Source: Pyrobaculum sp. 3827-6 (GTDB taxonomy: Archaea; Thermoproteota; Thermoprotei; Thermoproteales; Thermoproteaceae). From it: DNA of 64,000 nt. Location: assembly GCF_025641885.1 (NCBI RefSeq), contig NZ_JAOTQN010000001.1, forward strand, positions 558,001 through 622,000, written 5' to 3'. Shown piece by piece: positions 8,240 to 16,469 of the stretch. Every line of letters starts with the position of its first letter. Positions within the stretch are counted from its first letter, which is position 1. The position numbers were made by a program, and so were the translations under genes. The notes beneath the pieces are model-generated. The model made no database searches. It saw nothing but the letters and a program-made list of their open reading frames with translations, and was not told where the DNA came from.

Positions 8240-8630
8240 GAAGGGCGTATTCGAGCTTAAGCCAGACTCTTTGTCAAACTACCGGAGGCTGTACGTAGAC
8301 GTCTTCTCCATAGCGGCCGCCCTCAGCGAGCCGGAGGAGCTCTTCAGATCTGCAACGGAGGCCGGTGTGGAGGCGGTGTTTGTAGTGGATGCGTGGCATG
8401 AATCCCACATCCCCCTCGCTAGGCGCTATTTAGAGCTGTGCCGTAGGTACGGTCTCGACTGCCGCCTCTCTGAGCAGAAGCCCGCCGAGATATACGCCGC
8501 GGAGCTGTGCGAAAGAGAGTGCGGGGCGGGGTGCGCCGTCGTTACAAGAGACTACGACGCCGTTGCGGTAGTTAAGAAATGCGCCGTCCTTTTGTTTAGA
8601 GGCGGGAGGTTTTGGCGTGTTCAGCAGTAA
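8223..8630 (+). CDS. Possible PIN/FEN-like nuclease fold protein
   Basis: 135 residues, starting inside the end of the SWIM gene. Acidic residues fall at the ends of predicted strands: LYVDVFS, VFVVDAWHES, PAEIYAAEL and VVTRDYDAVAVV. The last resembles the 'SeDyDal' strand of FEN1-type and related PIN-like nucleases. The order and the Lys/Glu in the middle fit a small 5'-nuclease-like fold, but this is pattern reading, not a firm family match. Overlap with the SWIM gene suggests the two proteins act together. Confidence 0.6.
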   Translation: MRVRTRKGVFELKPDSLSNYRRLYVDVFSIAAALSEPEELFRSATEAGVEAVFVVDAWHESHIPLARRYLELCRRYGLDCRLSEQKPAEIYAAELCERECGAGCAVVTRDYDAVAVVKKCAVLLFRGGRFWRVQQ

Positions 8631-8656
8631 AACTTAAAAAATGGGCTCTTGCGGAT

Positions 8657-9134
8657 ATGCGGTGGGCTAGGTTAGTGCTGATGGTTGCTACTGTGTTGTT
8701 GGTGTTTGCCGCTGTGATGCTGCTGGTGGCTGTTGAGGCCAGGTCTGAGCCTCCAAGCGGCGTGGATGTGCCGAGGGAGGCTGTTAACTATGCTGGTTAT
8801 CACACGACGCTTTGGGGCAAAATCGCGGCTCTTTCCCACTACGACGTGTTGAAGACTACTGACCGGCTATATTAAGAGCTATAGTGTTTCAGTAACTTAC
8901 TTGAATCAGCCATAGGGAACTCTGAGAGTTAACGTAACCGTTCTTGACCTCGTTTCTACAAGCGTGTATGTAGCACTTGGCGATAGCGGCAGTCCAGCAT
9001 ATACGCTTGAAGCGCCAGATAAAGCCGATGCGTATGGTATTGTAAGCGGAAGAGCTGTGGTAAACGATATATTTGTAGAATCCTATATACAGCCGATATG
9101 CAGTCCCGAGATCGACGTAGATCCCACTCAGTGA
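8657..9134 (+). pseudogene. Broken membrane-anchored secreted protein gene
   Basis: ATG 8657, about 23 nt after an ACTTAAAAA box, opens a frame with an N-terminal TM anchor (WARLVLMVATVLLVF) that ends in TAA at 8873-8875. Beyond it another frame reads coherently: TGYIKSYSVSVTYLNQP, a TAG at 8913-8915, then RVNVTVLDLVSTSVYVALGD and so on to TGA 9132-9134. That TGA overlaps the next start codon (GTGA), as intact operon genes do. One frameshift near 8850-8870 and one nonsense codon therefore break a protein of about 155 residues. Function unknown; it was an exported protein. Confidence 0.65.
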
Positions 9135-9847
9135 GGTTCTTCCTCTTACTCAGCGTCCTCGCCGCTATACTTGCCGTCTTGCTTTTCTCAACTTCGCGGG
9201 GCGGCGGCGCCGTGGCTAAGGCCAACGTGACTGTGGGCGGCGAGGTGGATCACTGCAAGCTTCAACTAGAGGTGGTATGCCTCGGCGTTTTTACAGAGGT
9301 AAGTGGGGTGGTGTGGGGGCCTTGTGAATATAATGGAGATGTGGTCTTGTCTCCCTCTCCGCCGATTAACTGGCATCCGGCTTGGGGCTATATATGCCAC
9401 GCGGCGGGGAAAGTGGGAAACGAAACCTACGTCGTGTTTATAAGAGAGGCGTCGGCCCAGCCGCCGAGTAGGACAGACCCCTTCCCCGAGAACCTGGTGT
9501 TAAAATGCTATGCTAGATATGTCAAAAACAAGACAATTGTCATGAACCCCGTCTTGTATCCTGTATATGTTTTGTTAGTTGTCAATGTAAATAAAAGTGT
9601 GGGGTATCTTACATTTGTCTACCGAGCTCCAGACCCCTTCCGGAATGTCACCGTAATTTTTAGCGACTCGGGTGTCTACATAAATGTGCCGGAGTGGGCT
9701 GAGGTGGGGGTTAAGAAAGAGGTGTTAGGCCCTGTGCTCAGCCGTTGCTCATACGTAGTCAATGCCACAATTGACGTCTCAAAGCTGAGGCTTGGGAAGC
9801 CGCTGTACAACGCCACGGGGAGCTTCCTAAGGATATCCACCAGGTGA
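9131..9847 (+). CDS. Membrane-anchored extracytoplasmic protein, unknown
   Basis: 238 residues from GTG 9131, which overlaps the TGA of the broken upstream gene. One N-terminal TM anchor or signal (FFLLLSVLAAILAVLLF) is followed by a beta-rich ectodomain with six cysteines and several N-x-S/T sites (NVT, NETY, NKT, NVT, NATI, NATG), typical of archaeal glycosylated surface proteins. No family recognised. An upstream ATG at 9098 is possible but would ignore the coupled GTGA start. Confidence 0.68.
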   Translation: MRFFLLLSVLAAILAVLLFSTSRGGGAVAKANVTVGGEVDHCKLQLEVVCLGVFTEVSGVVWGPCEYNGDVVLSPSPPINWHPAWGYICHAAGKVGNETYVVFIREASAQPPSRTDPFPENLVLKCYARYVKNKTIVMNPVLYPVYVLLVVNVNKSVGYLTFVYRAPDPFRNVTVIFSDSGVYINVPEWAEVGVKKEVLGPVLSRCSYVVNATIDVSKLRLGKPLYNATGSFLRISTR

Positions 9848-10198
9848 GGCGTAGCAACGGCGGGAAACGCGTAGCGAAGGCGCCTAGAGGATTCTCCCAC
9901 TAACGACGGCAACACCACAGGCTAGGAAATTTTTGAAGCCGAAGCTCCCAGCCGCTTCTTAAAGAAAAATTAGCAGGTTTTGCAAAGACGCCTTGCGTGG
10001 TTTGCGATGCGGCTACATTTACGGCCTCGCCAGGGGATCAGACACAGGCGGCCGTGTGCGCTGTGCGCGTCTCTCCGCCGGCTACGGGCAAACCGCGAAT
10101 GTGGACGCCTAGGGGGGATACATCACTATTTGAGAGAGCGGCTTGGAGTTCGGCTTCGGCGGGTTGTCAATTTTTGAGTCCTCACCGTGTCCACGTTT
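9848..10198. other. 351-nt stretch without a confident gene
   Basis: A plus-strand open frame from GTG 9997 begins VVCDAATFTASPGDQTQ and stays open to 10347, but its last 150 nt are antisense to the next gene and I do not recognise it. It might be the remains of another secreted-protein gene. A CTTCTTAAAG box lies at about 9955-9964. Nothing else is recognisable. Confidence 0.4.
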
Positions 10199-11062
10199 CT
10201 ACAGCTGGGCGTCTACGTGGTAGTCTGGTCTTAGGGGTATGTCGATCACAAGCCTCGCAGTGTATTCGCCGCCCCCGCCGTAGCCCAACAGCCCCTCTCC
10301 CTCTATCCCGAGCGTACCGGCGCGTGTCGGGGGGACGGCGCCTTTGATGACGTAGAGCCCAGGCCTCCCGCCAATGTCCAGCTCGACGCGTCTAGACCCG
10401 CTCTCGGCGGCGAGCAACACCTTCTTGAATCTGTGGTGCTCCGTGTCTACGTGGAGCTCAAGCCGCGCCGACCTGGCCTTGACCGGCCAGAAGGTCAGCT
10501 CGGCCTCCAGCACGGCGCCTCTGAGGGCTAGACCTGCCGACGCGGAGTCCCCCTCCGGCGTGGAGAGGGTAAGCTGCACCGGGCCTCTCTGGGGGAGAAA
10601 CGCCGGGTCAACTGCGGCGATGTAGACGCCGCGGCAACAGTCGTCCAGTATCTCGTAGGCGGGTAGCCAGAGGTACAGCCTGGGCCCCGACGCCGCCGCT
10701 ATGTACCCCCTGGCGTGGGGCCACTCGAGCCGGGACAGCACCGTGGGCTCCCCCGCCGGCTCGAACTTGAAGTAGGTGGTACTGTGCCTCCCCGCCTCGT
10801 GGTAGTACGACACCACGTAGCCGGGCCGGGCCGCCACGGGCCTCTTAAGCGCCCCGCCGCAGTCCACCAGCTCCGCGGCCCTCGACGCCTTGTTAAACCT
10901 CCTGGCCGCGAGTATTATAGTCGCGGCGGAGGCGAGGAGCAGTATAGGGACGGCCCACAGAGCTCGCGGGGCCAGCATCGCTATGAACACTACGGCGAGT
11001 ATCGCAATACCGGCGCGGTCCCAGGCCGAGTCGACGAGGATCTCGGGGCGGCACGCCTCCAC
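10199..11062 (-). CDS. Two-TM membrane protein with large ectodomain, unknown
   Basis: 287 residues from GTG 11062. Two TM helices near the N-terminus (about 15-30 and 33-52) are followed by a beta-rich domain of about 230 residues with LYLWLPAYE, ARLELHVDTEHH and many alternating strands, perhaps immunoglobulin-like. The build resembles DUF58-neighbour membrane proteins, but I find no decisive motif. A TATA box at 11082-11090 serves this gene and the divergent 11110 gene. Confidence 0.65.
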   Translation of the reverse strand: MEACRPEILVDSAWDRAGIAILAVVFIAMLAPRALWAVPILLLASAATIILAARRFNKASRAAELVDCGGALKRPVAARPGYVVSYYHEAGRHSTTYFKFEPAGEPTVLSRLEWPHARGYIAAASGPRLYLWLPAYEILDDCCRGVYIAAVDPAFLPQRGPVQLTLSTPEGDSASAGLALRGAVLEAELTFWPVKARSARLELHVDTEHHRFKKVLLAAESGSRRVELDIGGRPGLYVIKGAVPPTRAGTLGIEGEGLLGYGGGGEYTARLVIDIPLRPDYHVDAQL

Positions 11063-11081
11063 GTCTCGGGCTCTGCGGAAA

Positions 11082-11090
11082 GTTTTAAAG
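11082..11090. promoter_or_regulatory. Bidirectional TATA box
   Basis: GTTTTAAAG lies about 25 nt from both the GTG at 11062 (minus) and the GTG at 11110 (plus). It probably drives two divergent leaderless transcripts. Confidence 0.5.
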
Positions 11091-11109
11091 ATTGGTAGGA
11101 GGTTGTTGT

Positions 11110-11532
11110 GTGGAGATCCCCGAGCTCTCCGAGGTGGATTTTGAAAATGTGTCCCTCTCGGCGTCGGGGCCGGCGGAGTACACGGTGAAGTTCGGCACGC
11201 CGTGTAAAGCCGCCGCGGACGTGAGGGTGGACAGCCTCATGTTCACCTGGCCGAGGATCTTCGCCAAGGCCCTAGTGGTGGTCTACAGATGCGGCGACTT
11301 CTGGCCGCACTACGACGTGAAGACGAAGGCCCTCTCCGTGGGGCGGAGCCTCTACGTCCTTGTGAACTCGGTGGCGCGCCACAGGTCGCAAGACGCCGAG
11401 CTGGTCCCCCTGGAGAGGGGGCTCCAGTGGAACTACATCGCAAAGATCGCCTCGGCGGCCCTCTGCAAGACGCTTAGCGACGTCCTCCACCTCGAAATGA
11501 GGTGCAGGTCCTATGTCTCGGCGGAGTTTTGA
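11110..11532 (+). CDS. Hypothetical soluble protein
   Basis: 140 residues from GTG 11110, placed about 25 nt after the shared TATA box. Mixed alpha/beta composition, no TM helix, four cysteines (TPCKAA, YRCGDF, ALCKTL, MRCRSY). It overlaps the start of the following multi-pass membrane protein by 20 nt, so the two probably work together. Not recognised. Confidence 0.6.
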   Translation: MEIPELSEVDFENVSLSASGPAEYTVKFGTPCKAAADVRVDSLMFTWPRIFAKALVVVYRCGDFWPHYDVKTKALSVGRSLYVLVNSVARHRSQDAELVPLERGLQWNYIAKIASAALCKTLSDVLHLEMRCRSYVSAEF

Positions 11533-12454
11533 CCCCCGCATATTCGCCACCGGCCTCTGGGGCCTCGCCATAGTCCTCACTGGATTGACAGCGGCGGCCG
11601 CCCTCAGCTACGCGGCCCCGGCGGCCTCTCGGCCCCTCCTCTACGCCGTGTCGTTTATCCCTTGGGCGCTTGCCATCCTGCGGCGCGATCCAGCCACTCT
11701 GGCCGCCCTCGCCGCGGCGGCCCTCTTCCTTCTGCCGCACATGAGGAATCTGGAGGCCGACCACTTCATCGCGGCGGCCATAGGCATCGCGGCGCTGGAG
11801 GCGAGAAAGCCCCTGGGCCTCCTCGCCTACGCCGCCGCCGTCTCCTCAGCCCTCGTGCCGCACGGCTACACGGGGGCAGTCTTCGCCGCGGCCTTCGCCG
11901 CGGTGTCGACCCTCGTGAAGACTAGGTGGGGCTGGGGGGCGCTCTTCGCCGCCGTCACCGCGCTGGGGATCCTCTGGCCTAAGTTGCACTGGGGCCTCCA
12001 GTGGCAGTACATAGCGGCTGGAGTCGCCGGCGCCGCCGTGTTGAGAAACAGGAGGCTGGCGCCCCTCCCCCTCTCAGTCGCCGCGCTCGGGGCCGCCTCC
12101 TACTTCCTCAACACGGGTGGGGTTGTGTACCTCTCCTACCCCCCTATATACTCCGAGAACTATGCAGTGCCGCTGTGGCTTGCGTGGCTAGCCAAGGCGG
12201 CCTTCGCCGCGGCTCTCCTCTGGGACGGGCGCCGCCGCGGGCCGGCCTTCCTAGGCGCAGTATTTGCCGCGGCTGGGGTGGCCTCGCTCCCCACCCCCGC
12301 CGGCGATGCATATTACGCCGCGAGGCCTGACCTTGCACACATGTTCTTCATGGCCGCCGCCGCGGCGTATCTCTACAAGGGCCCCCTCTATATGACCCGC
12401 GGGTCAGCACATCCACAGCCTCCGAGGTCTACCGAGGCGCGTGCCGCCTTTTGA
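11513..12454 (+). CDS. Multi-pass membrane protein, unknown
   Basis: 313 residues, very rich in Ala, Leu and Val, with about nine to ten predicted TM helices and short Arg-containing loops. A hydrophilic C-terminal tail follows YLYKGPLYM. No transporter or enzyme motif is visible. Its start overlaps the upstream hypothetical gene by 20 nt and its end overlaps the convergent surface-protein gene by 26 nt. Confidence 0.65.
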   Translation: MSRRSFDPRIFATGLWGLAIVLTGLTAAAALSYAAPAASRPLLYAVSFIPWALAILRRDPATLAALAAAALFLLPHMRNLEADHFIAAAIGIAALEARKPLGLLAYAAAVSSALVPHGYTGAVFAAAFAAVSTLVKTRWGWGALFAAVTALGILWPKLHWGLQWQYIAAGVAGAAVLRNRRLAPLPLSVAALGAASYFLNTGGVVYLSYPPIYSENYAVPLWLAWLAKAAFAAALLWDGRRRGPAFLGAVFAAAGVASLPTPAGDAYYAARPDLAHMFFMAAAAAYLYKGPLYMTRGSAHPQPPRSTEARAAF

Positions 12455-12983
12455 CCCGCCCCCACGCCTTCTCTCCAAGATACATCGCGAGGAGCGCAGC
12501 CGCGATGTATATGAAGTCTGTGTAGACAGCACCGTCGTAGTAAATGTAGATCACGGGCTCCCCGAAGCTGAAGTAGCTAAACCAGTCCCCCATTACACCT
12601 TCGCCGTTTTTGCCGTCGGCAGTTATCCAATACACACCGCATGTGGCGCGCTCCCACTCCCCCCAGCTGTGCCGCTCCACCCTCCACACGCAGATCTCCA
12701 CGGGGTGCCACATCCCCCTGGGCACCTTGAATTGAAATGTGGAGCCGGTGTAGACGGTTTTTACAAAACCCCTGGCGTATATATACATCGTGGCGTTGAC
12801 CGGCCTGCCGAAAAAGTCCACGACGCGGATAGTCACGTCAACCCAGCCGTCCCCGTCGAAGCGGAGCTGCGGCGGGGTTCCCGCCGGCGCCGTCTGCCCC
12901 TTCACCACGTCGCACAGCTTCGGCACGCCTACCGCCGCAACTGCGGCTAAGAGTAGTAACGCGGCGAGCGCAACCTTTCCCAT
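12429..12983 (-). CDS. Signal-peptide surface protein with C-terminal TM (paralogue of the 14.2-kb protein)
   Basis: 184 residues from ATG 12983. A signal peptide (VALAALLLLAAVAAVGV) is followed by a beta-rich domain beginning VDVTIRVVDFFGRPVNA and ending VIYIYYDGAVY, then a C-terminal TM (FIYIAAALLAMYLG) and a basic tail. The protein at 14191-14940 has the same order: VRIVLVDFFRRPLDG, LYIYRDGVTY, LPAAALLGVFYAL. The two are therefore paralogues on either side of a propeller-like gene. It starts inside the end of the upstream gene (37-nt overlap). Probably outward-facing; function unknown. Confidence 0.72.
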   Translation of the reverse strand: MGKVALAALLLLAAVAAVGVPKLCDVVKGQTAPAGTPPQLRFDGDGWVDVTIRVVDFFGRPVNATMYIYARGFVKTVYTGSTFQFKVPRGMWHPVEICVWRVERHSWGEWERATCGVYWITADGKNGEGVMGDWFSYFSFGEPVIYIYYDGAVYTDFIYIAAALLAMYLGEKAWGRVKRRHAPR

Positions 12984-14194
12984 ACGTACACCGCTAGGAC
13001 TAGGAATAAGAAGACTACTACAGACTCCAACAAGCCGTCTGTCACTATGAGAACCGCGTGTCTGCCCGCCTCCACGCTCACCACATCTCTCCACGGAGAC
13101 GGCACAGACGGAAAATCGACGCGATATACCTCAAAGAAGTACCTCGCGGGAGTAGCCGCCGGAATTGAAACACATCCAAATCGCCCTGGAAAGCTCTCAA
13201 AATTTACATAAACAGTAATACGGCCGGCGGGGTTAATCCCGAAGTAGCAAAATGTCAGTGAGCCGGGTGGGCCTCCTCCGATATCAAGCTCGTCGATAAA
13301 GACGCTACTCCCACTCACGTCTCTGGCCACTACAAGAGTCTTATTCCCGCCTGGCTTCTGGAGAAACTCCACCACCTTGCCGAAGTAAGCCGCCACCCAC
13401 AATATCCTCAAATCGCTGTCCAGGACGTATAGGTAGCTCAACGCAGGTGTGTTGGCTTGCGGATCTGGCTCCGCCACGATCTTGACGTAGATATACCTCC
13501 CGTCGGTGTATACCGATGGAAAGTTGCCCTGGAGCTCAAGACTCGCCGACTCCTCTCTAGACATCTTGATAATTCTACCATTCCAATACATGTAGATAGA
13601 ATCGCCTAGACAGACAAAACTATAGAAGCGTAGAAGGCGGTTGGTGCTGACAATTTCGCTACCGTCAATCGTAATGATAGTTACGGCGTCGTCCCGCATA
13701 AGGGCGAACCCGCCCCCGCAGTTTACATATTCGTAAAACCTCCCAACCTCTCGCTGAGACACAAGCGAGAAGTCGTCGAGACGCCTAATCTCGACATAGT
13801 TCCGCTCCCCCCTACCCACCAGCAACGCCACTACGCCGTCCCCGACGACGACGCTTTTGCCATACCACAGAGAGCCGTTGAGAGACACGAAACCCAAATA
13901 CCTCAGCGACTTGTCAAATAAATAGGCCCCGCCACCCGTCAGCAACAGGAGCCCGCTTTCAGACGCGGCGCATGCGGCGATCCCACCCTCCACCTCAATT
14001 ACGCCGCTCACATCGCCTTTTACGTGCACCAGCGACTTCGGACTGGGCAGATCGTAGAACACCTCGACGGCGTATACACGCCCACCGCCGCTACACACGT
14101 CGACAAAAACCCCACCCACGACGCCCTCGATAAGATAAATCTGGCCGAGAGCCAAAGCGGCCAATACCGCCAAGGCTAACACCAGCCGCATCAT
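12947..14194 (-). CDS. Secreted propeller-like protein with C-terminal TM
   Basis: 415 residues: signal peptide (LVLALAVLAALALGQ), then about 370 residues of repeated short beta strands with aromatic and Asp-rich turns (VYAVEVFYDLPS, AYLFDKSLRYLG, IYMYWNGRIIKM, SYLYVLDSDLRILWVA). These recur every 40-50 residues like blades of a beta-propeller. A C-terminal TM (VVVFLFLVLAVYVWE) anchors it. Start ATG 14194 overlaps the stop of the upstream gene. It sits between two paralogous anchored proteins, which suggests one surface assembly. No enzyme motif seen. Confidence 0.7.
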   Translation of the reverse strand: MMRLVLALAVLAALALGQIYLIEGVVGGVFVDVCSGGGRVYAVEVFYDLPSPKSLVHVKGDVSGVIEVEGGIAACAASESGLLLLTGGGAYLFDKSLRYLGFVSLNGSLWYGKSVVVGDGVVALLVGRGERNYVEIRRLDDFSLVSQREVGRFYEYVNCGGGFALMRDDAVTIITIDGSEIVSTNRLLRFYSFVCLGDSIYMYWNGRIIKMSREESASLELQGNFPSVYTDGRYIYVKIVAEPDPQANTPALSYLYVLDSDLRILWVAAYFGKVVEFLQKPGGNKTLVVARDVSGSSVFIDELDIGGGPPGSLTFCYFGINPAGRITVYVNFESFPGRFGCVSIPAATPARYFFEVYRVDFPSVPSPWRDVVSVEAGRHAVLIVTDGLLESVVVFLFLVLAVYVWERLRSPRYYS

Positions 14195-14940
14195 CGCCTA
14201 CCTAGACGTCTGGACGCCGCGCTGGAGAACTTGTCCAGCGCGTAGAAGACGCCAAGCAACGCGGCCGCTGGCAAAAGTTCGAGGTAGGTAACCCCGTCGC
14301 GGTAAATGTAGAGCGTGCTACCCTCCACTGCGAACAACTTGTCCAGTGACGTATCTAGCAGGACAATGCGGCCGCCGGGCTCTACACGAAATGAATACCA
14401 CGTGGTGATATATTCCTCTGTTCGGTAGCCGCCCCTCTCCACGTCTCTGAAGAATGATACCCCAGCCTTGTACTCGCCCTCTGGCAACACCACGTCTAGA
14501 GGGGATTTTGCAATATCTCGAAAACACGTGGCGACGCTACCGTAGATCCCGACATAGAGGTGGCCGTCTAGAGGACGCCTGAAGAAGTCCACAAGTACAA
14601 TTCTCACATGATGGCCCTTAACCTCTATTACAACTTCCTTAGCCTCCCCGTCGCCTACCTCAAACGCGAGGCTCTTAACACCCCCGCAGTGGGCCACGTA
14701 TCCCACATACCTCCCGGCCAGCACCTTGAAAGGCCCGTAGACCGGCCCCCCGACCTCACCCACGCCTATGATACCGGTTTTTACATTTCCGAGTTTAATG
14801 TCGGAGGCCACCCTCACGACGGCTGTGCCGTTCGGCAGGTAGGGGCGCCTCTCCAGACGGCTCCCTCCGTAGTAGATGTAGATGTAGCCGCCGTCTGCGG
14901 CTAGTTCCACGCGGCGGGAGCCCAGGTATATCCTCTTCAC
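14191..14940 (-). CDS. Membrane-anchored surface protein, possibly 3' part of a split gene
   Basis: 249 residues from GTG 14940 with no signal peptide of its own: beta-rich domain, then the VRIVLVDFFRRPLDG region shared with the 12.4-kb protein, LYIYRDGVTY and a C-terminal TM (LELLPAAALLGVFYAL). The upstream 65-residue frame carries a signal peptide and ends in GGGGGAGGTGA. One extra G there would join the frames as ...ARSWGEVKRIYLG..., giving a normal exported protein of about 315 residues. Either the gene is split by an indel or two coupled genes exist; I favour one gene. Confidence 0.68.
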   Translation of the reverse strand: MKRIYLGSRRVELAADGGYIYIYYGGSRLERRPYLPNGTAVVRVASDIKLGNVKTGIIGVGEVGGPVYGPFKVLAGRYVGYVAHCGGVKSLAFEVGDGEAKEVVIEVKGHHVRIVLVDFFRRPLDGHLYVGIYGSVATCFRDIAKSPLDVVLPEGEYKAGVSFFRDVERGGYRTEEYITTWYSFRVEPGGRIVLLDTSLDKLFAVEGSTLYIYRDGVTYLELLPAAALLGVFYALDKFSSAASRRLGRR

Positions 14941-15134
14941 CTCCCCCAGGATCTGGCCACTGTCACGTAGTTAGTGCCGTAGGGATAATGCAAAGCCACC
15001 GAGTATATGGCGTCGCCTTTGATAAACGCCTCGTATGACTGGGGGATGTAGAGCTCTATCTCTTTACAGTTGGCCCCCGCCGCCACTGTGAATAGGGGCG
15101 CTAGGCAGAGGGCGAGGCGGCCGGCTTCTCCCAT
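14937..15134 (-). CDS. Signal-peptide N-terminal part of the preceding surface protein
   Basis: 65 residues from ATG 15134: a signal peptide (LALCLAPLFTVAAGA), then a short extracytoplasmic segment (IELYIPQSYEAF, YVTVARSWGR). Its TGA overlaps GTG 14940. It is too short to be a complete surface protein, and its end connects to the next frame by one base in a G run. Best read as the 5' part of the gene at 14191-14940. Confidence 0.55.
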   Translation of the reverse strand: MGEAGRLALCLAPLFTVAAGANCKEIELYIPQSYEAFIKGDAIYSVALHYPYGTNYVTVARSWGR

Positions 15135-15557
15135 CTATTTTTTGGATAGGTTGAAGGGTTTGCCTTGGCTTATTATCTTGTCGGCGATGTCGGGGGCGAG
15201 GCGCTTCAGGTCTTGGGCTACTGACTCTAGGAATTGTAGCTCCTCTTTCTCGTTTCTCAACTCGTCGGGGAGCATGCGGGGTATCTCCTCGATTATGGGG
15301 TACCACCGGCCGCATGTGGGGCAGTATATGACTCCAGTCTCTATCTCCCACCTGTGGCACTCCTCGCATGGGAGGGTGTCCGGCTTGGGGTGCTCCTTGA
15401 TCTTCAAATCACGGTAGGAGCAGTACTCCTCGCAGAAGGGCTTCCGGGGCCACGTGTACTGCCTCTCGGGGTGCTCCGTACGCTTAATAACAACAAGTCT
15501 GAGGGGGAAGGTCTTGTCGTAGGGGCACGCCAAGACGTCCATTAGTCTGTACTTCAT
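15135..15557 (-). CDS. Trm112-like zinc-ribbon protein
   Basis: 140 residues from ATG 15557. It begins MKYRLMDVLACPYDK and carries a C-terminal zinc-ribbon half, ETGVIYCPTCGRWYPI, followed by IPRMLPDELR, the Trm112 pattern. An inserted middle part has CEEYC and LPCEEC, more cysteines than small bacterial Trm112. Trm112 is an activating partner of SAM methyltransferases for tRNA, rRNA and release factor. A TTATTAA box stands about 25 nt upstream of ATG 15557, so the longer frame is not used. Which methyltransferase it serves here is unknown. Confidence 0.8.
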   Translation of the reverse strand: MKYRLMDVLACPYDKTFPLRLVVIKRTEHPERQYTWPRKPFCEEYCSYRDLKIKEHPKPDTLPCEECHRWEIETGVIYCPTCGRWYPIIEEIPRMLPDELRNEKEELQFLESVAQDLKRLAPDIADKIISQGKPFNLSKK

Positions 15558-15613
15558 AACACCCAGATTGTCGGTGTTAATAAAAATTGTTTTAGGGACC
15601 GGCCCGCCTATAG

Positions 15614-16051
15614 TTAGATTTCTCTGCACGTAACTCCTTCAGACTGAGCCGCGTTGCAGAGCTTCTCGTCTCCTGTTATCAACTCTGAGTTTGTCTGGAT
15701 GGCGGAGATTATTTGTAAGGCGTCTACAATGTATAGGCTGTGTTTTTCTACGTATTTGCTCGCCTCTAGGATTTGGCTTATTGTCAGCGGTGTCAGCCTC
15801 ATGGCGCCTAGTTTTGTCAACCTCCTCACGTCTCCCAGCAACCTCTTCTTAAGGAGGGGGTAGATCTCGGGCCGGCCGGCTCTCCTCGTGGCTTTGTGTA
15901 TCGCGGACAGTGCCTCGCCCAGGTTGAACATATGCATGTGTAAAACCGCGTCGCCGTTGTAGGCAGAGATAAATATTTTTCTCACCTCTTCAGAGCCCTC
16001 CTCCTTTATGTACCTCTTCACCAATGCGCTAGTGTCTAGATAAAGCCTCAT
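15614..16051 (-). CDS. vapC: VapC-type PIN-domain toxin
   Basis: 145 residues of a PIN RNase: LYLDTSALVKRY (first Asp), NLGEALSA (Glu) and SLYIVDALQIISA with ELITGDEKL (C-terminal Asp residues). It overlaps the upstream VapB gene by 23 nt. VapC proteins cleave tRNA or rRNA and are blocked by VapB; the target cannot be predicted here. Confidence 0.88.
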   Translation of the reverse strand: MRLYLDTSALVKRYIKEEGSEEVRKIFISAYNGDAVLHMHMFNLGEALSAIHKATRRAGRPEIYPLLKKRLLGDVRRLTKLGAMRLTPLTISQILEASKYVEKHSLYIVDALQIISAIQTNSELITGDEKLCNAAQSEGVTCREI

Positions 16052-16262
16052 CTCTCATCTCTCTAACTAGGCGAGAAGCCCGCAGTCCCAGATCGACAGG
16101 TTCGAAGTCTAGCTCCTCTGTGGAGACGGGTATCTCTCCAAAGTACTCCCTCAGAATTTTCTCCAGTAGCTCCGATGCGTCCATCCCCTCCCGGGCCGCC
16201 TCTTCTCTAAGCCTCTTCCAAATCGCGGCGTCTATGTATACGCTGGTGCGAATTTTCCCCAC
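16029..16262 (-). CDS. vapB: VapB-type ribbon-helix-helix antitoxin
   Basis: 77 residues from GTG 16262. The N-terminus GKIRTSVYIDAAIWKRLREEA is a ribbon-helix-helix DNA-binding fold; the acidic C-terminus (STEELDFEPVDLG) probably wraps the VapC active site. A perfect 8+8 inverted repeat lies over its promoter (16268-16287), consistent with autoregulation by the VapBC complex. Confidence 0.85.
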   Translation of the reverse strand: MGKIRTSVYIDAAIWKRLREEAAREGMDASELLEKILREYFGEIPVSTEELDFEPVDLGLRASRLVREMRDEALSRH

Positions 16263-16267
16263 AGTAC

Positions 16268-16287
16268 ATATACTCTCTTGAGTATAT
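16268..16287. promoter_or_regulatory. Probable VapB operator over the promoter
   Basis: ATATACTC-TCTT-GAGTATAT is a perfect 8-bp inverted repeat with a 4-nt spacer. It lies 6-25 nt upstream of the vapB GTG and includes the TATA region, where a bound ribbon-helix-helix repressor would block TBP. Confidence 0.65.
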
Positions 16288-16469
16288 ATGTTTTAGCGAG
16301 CCGCCTCCGCCATCCCTAGATGTAGTTTTCTAAACGCCAGAGATCTCGGCGTCTACGACGCAACCCGCCACGTCGCCGTCCCCCCCCCCCGTAGACCGAC
16401 AGCCAACCTGCGGCCCCGGCCACCCACCTGCACTCTCTTCTCTCGAGAATATTCCCCTGGGTATAGAAA

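Noticed and set aside
9997-10347. Plus-strand frame beginning VVCDAATFTAS
   Set aside because: No recognisable family, and its end is antisense to a better-supported gene; noted under the 9848-10198 stretch only.
16380-16390. Run of 11 C
   Set aside because: Intergenic homopolymer with no structure around it; possibly imprecise in length, not a feature.
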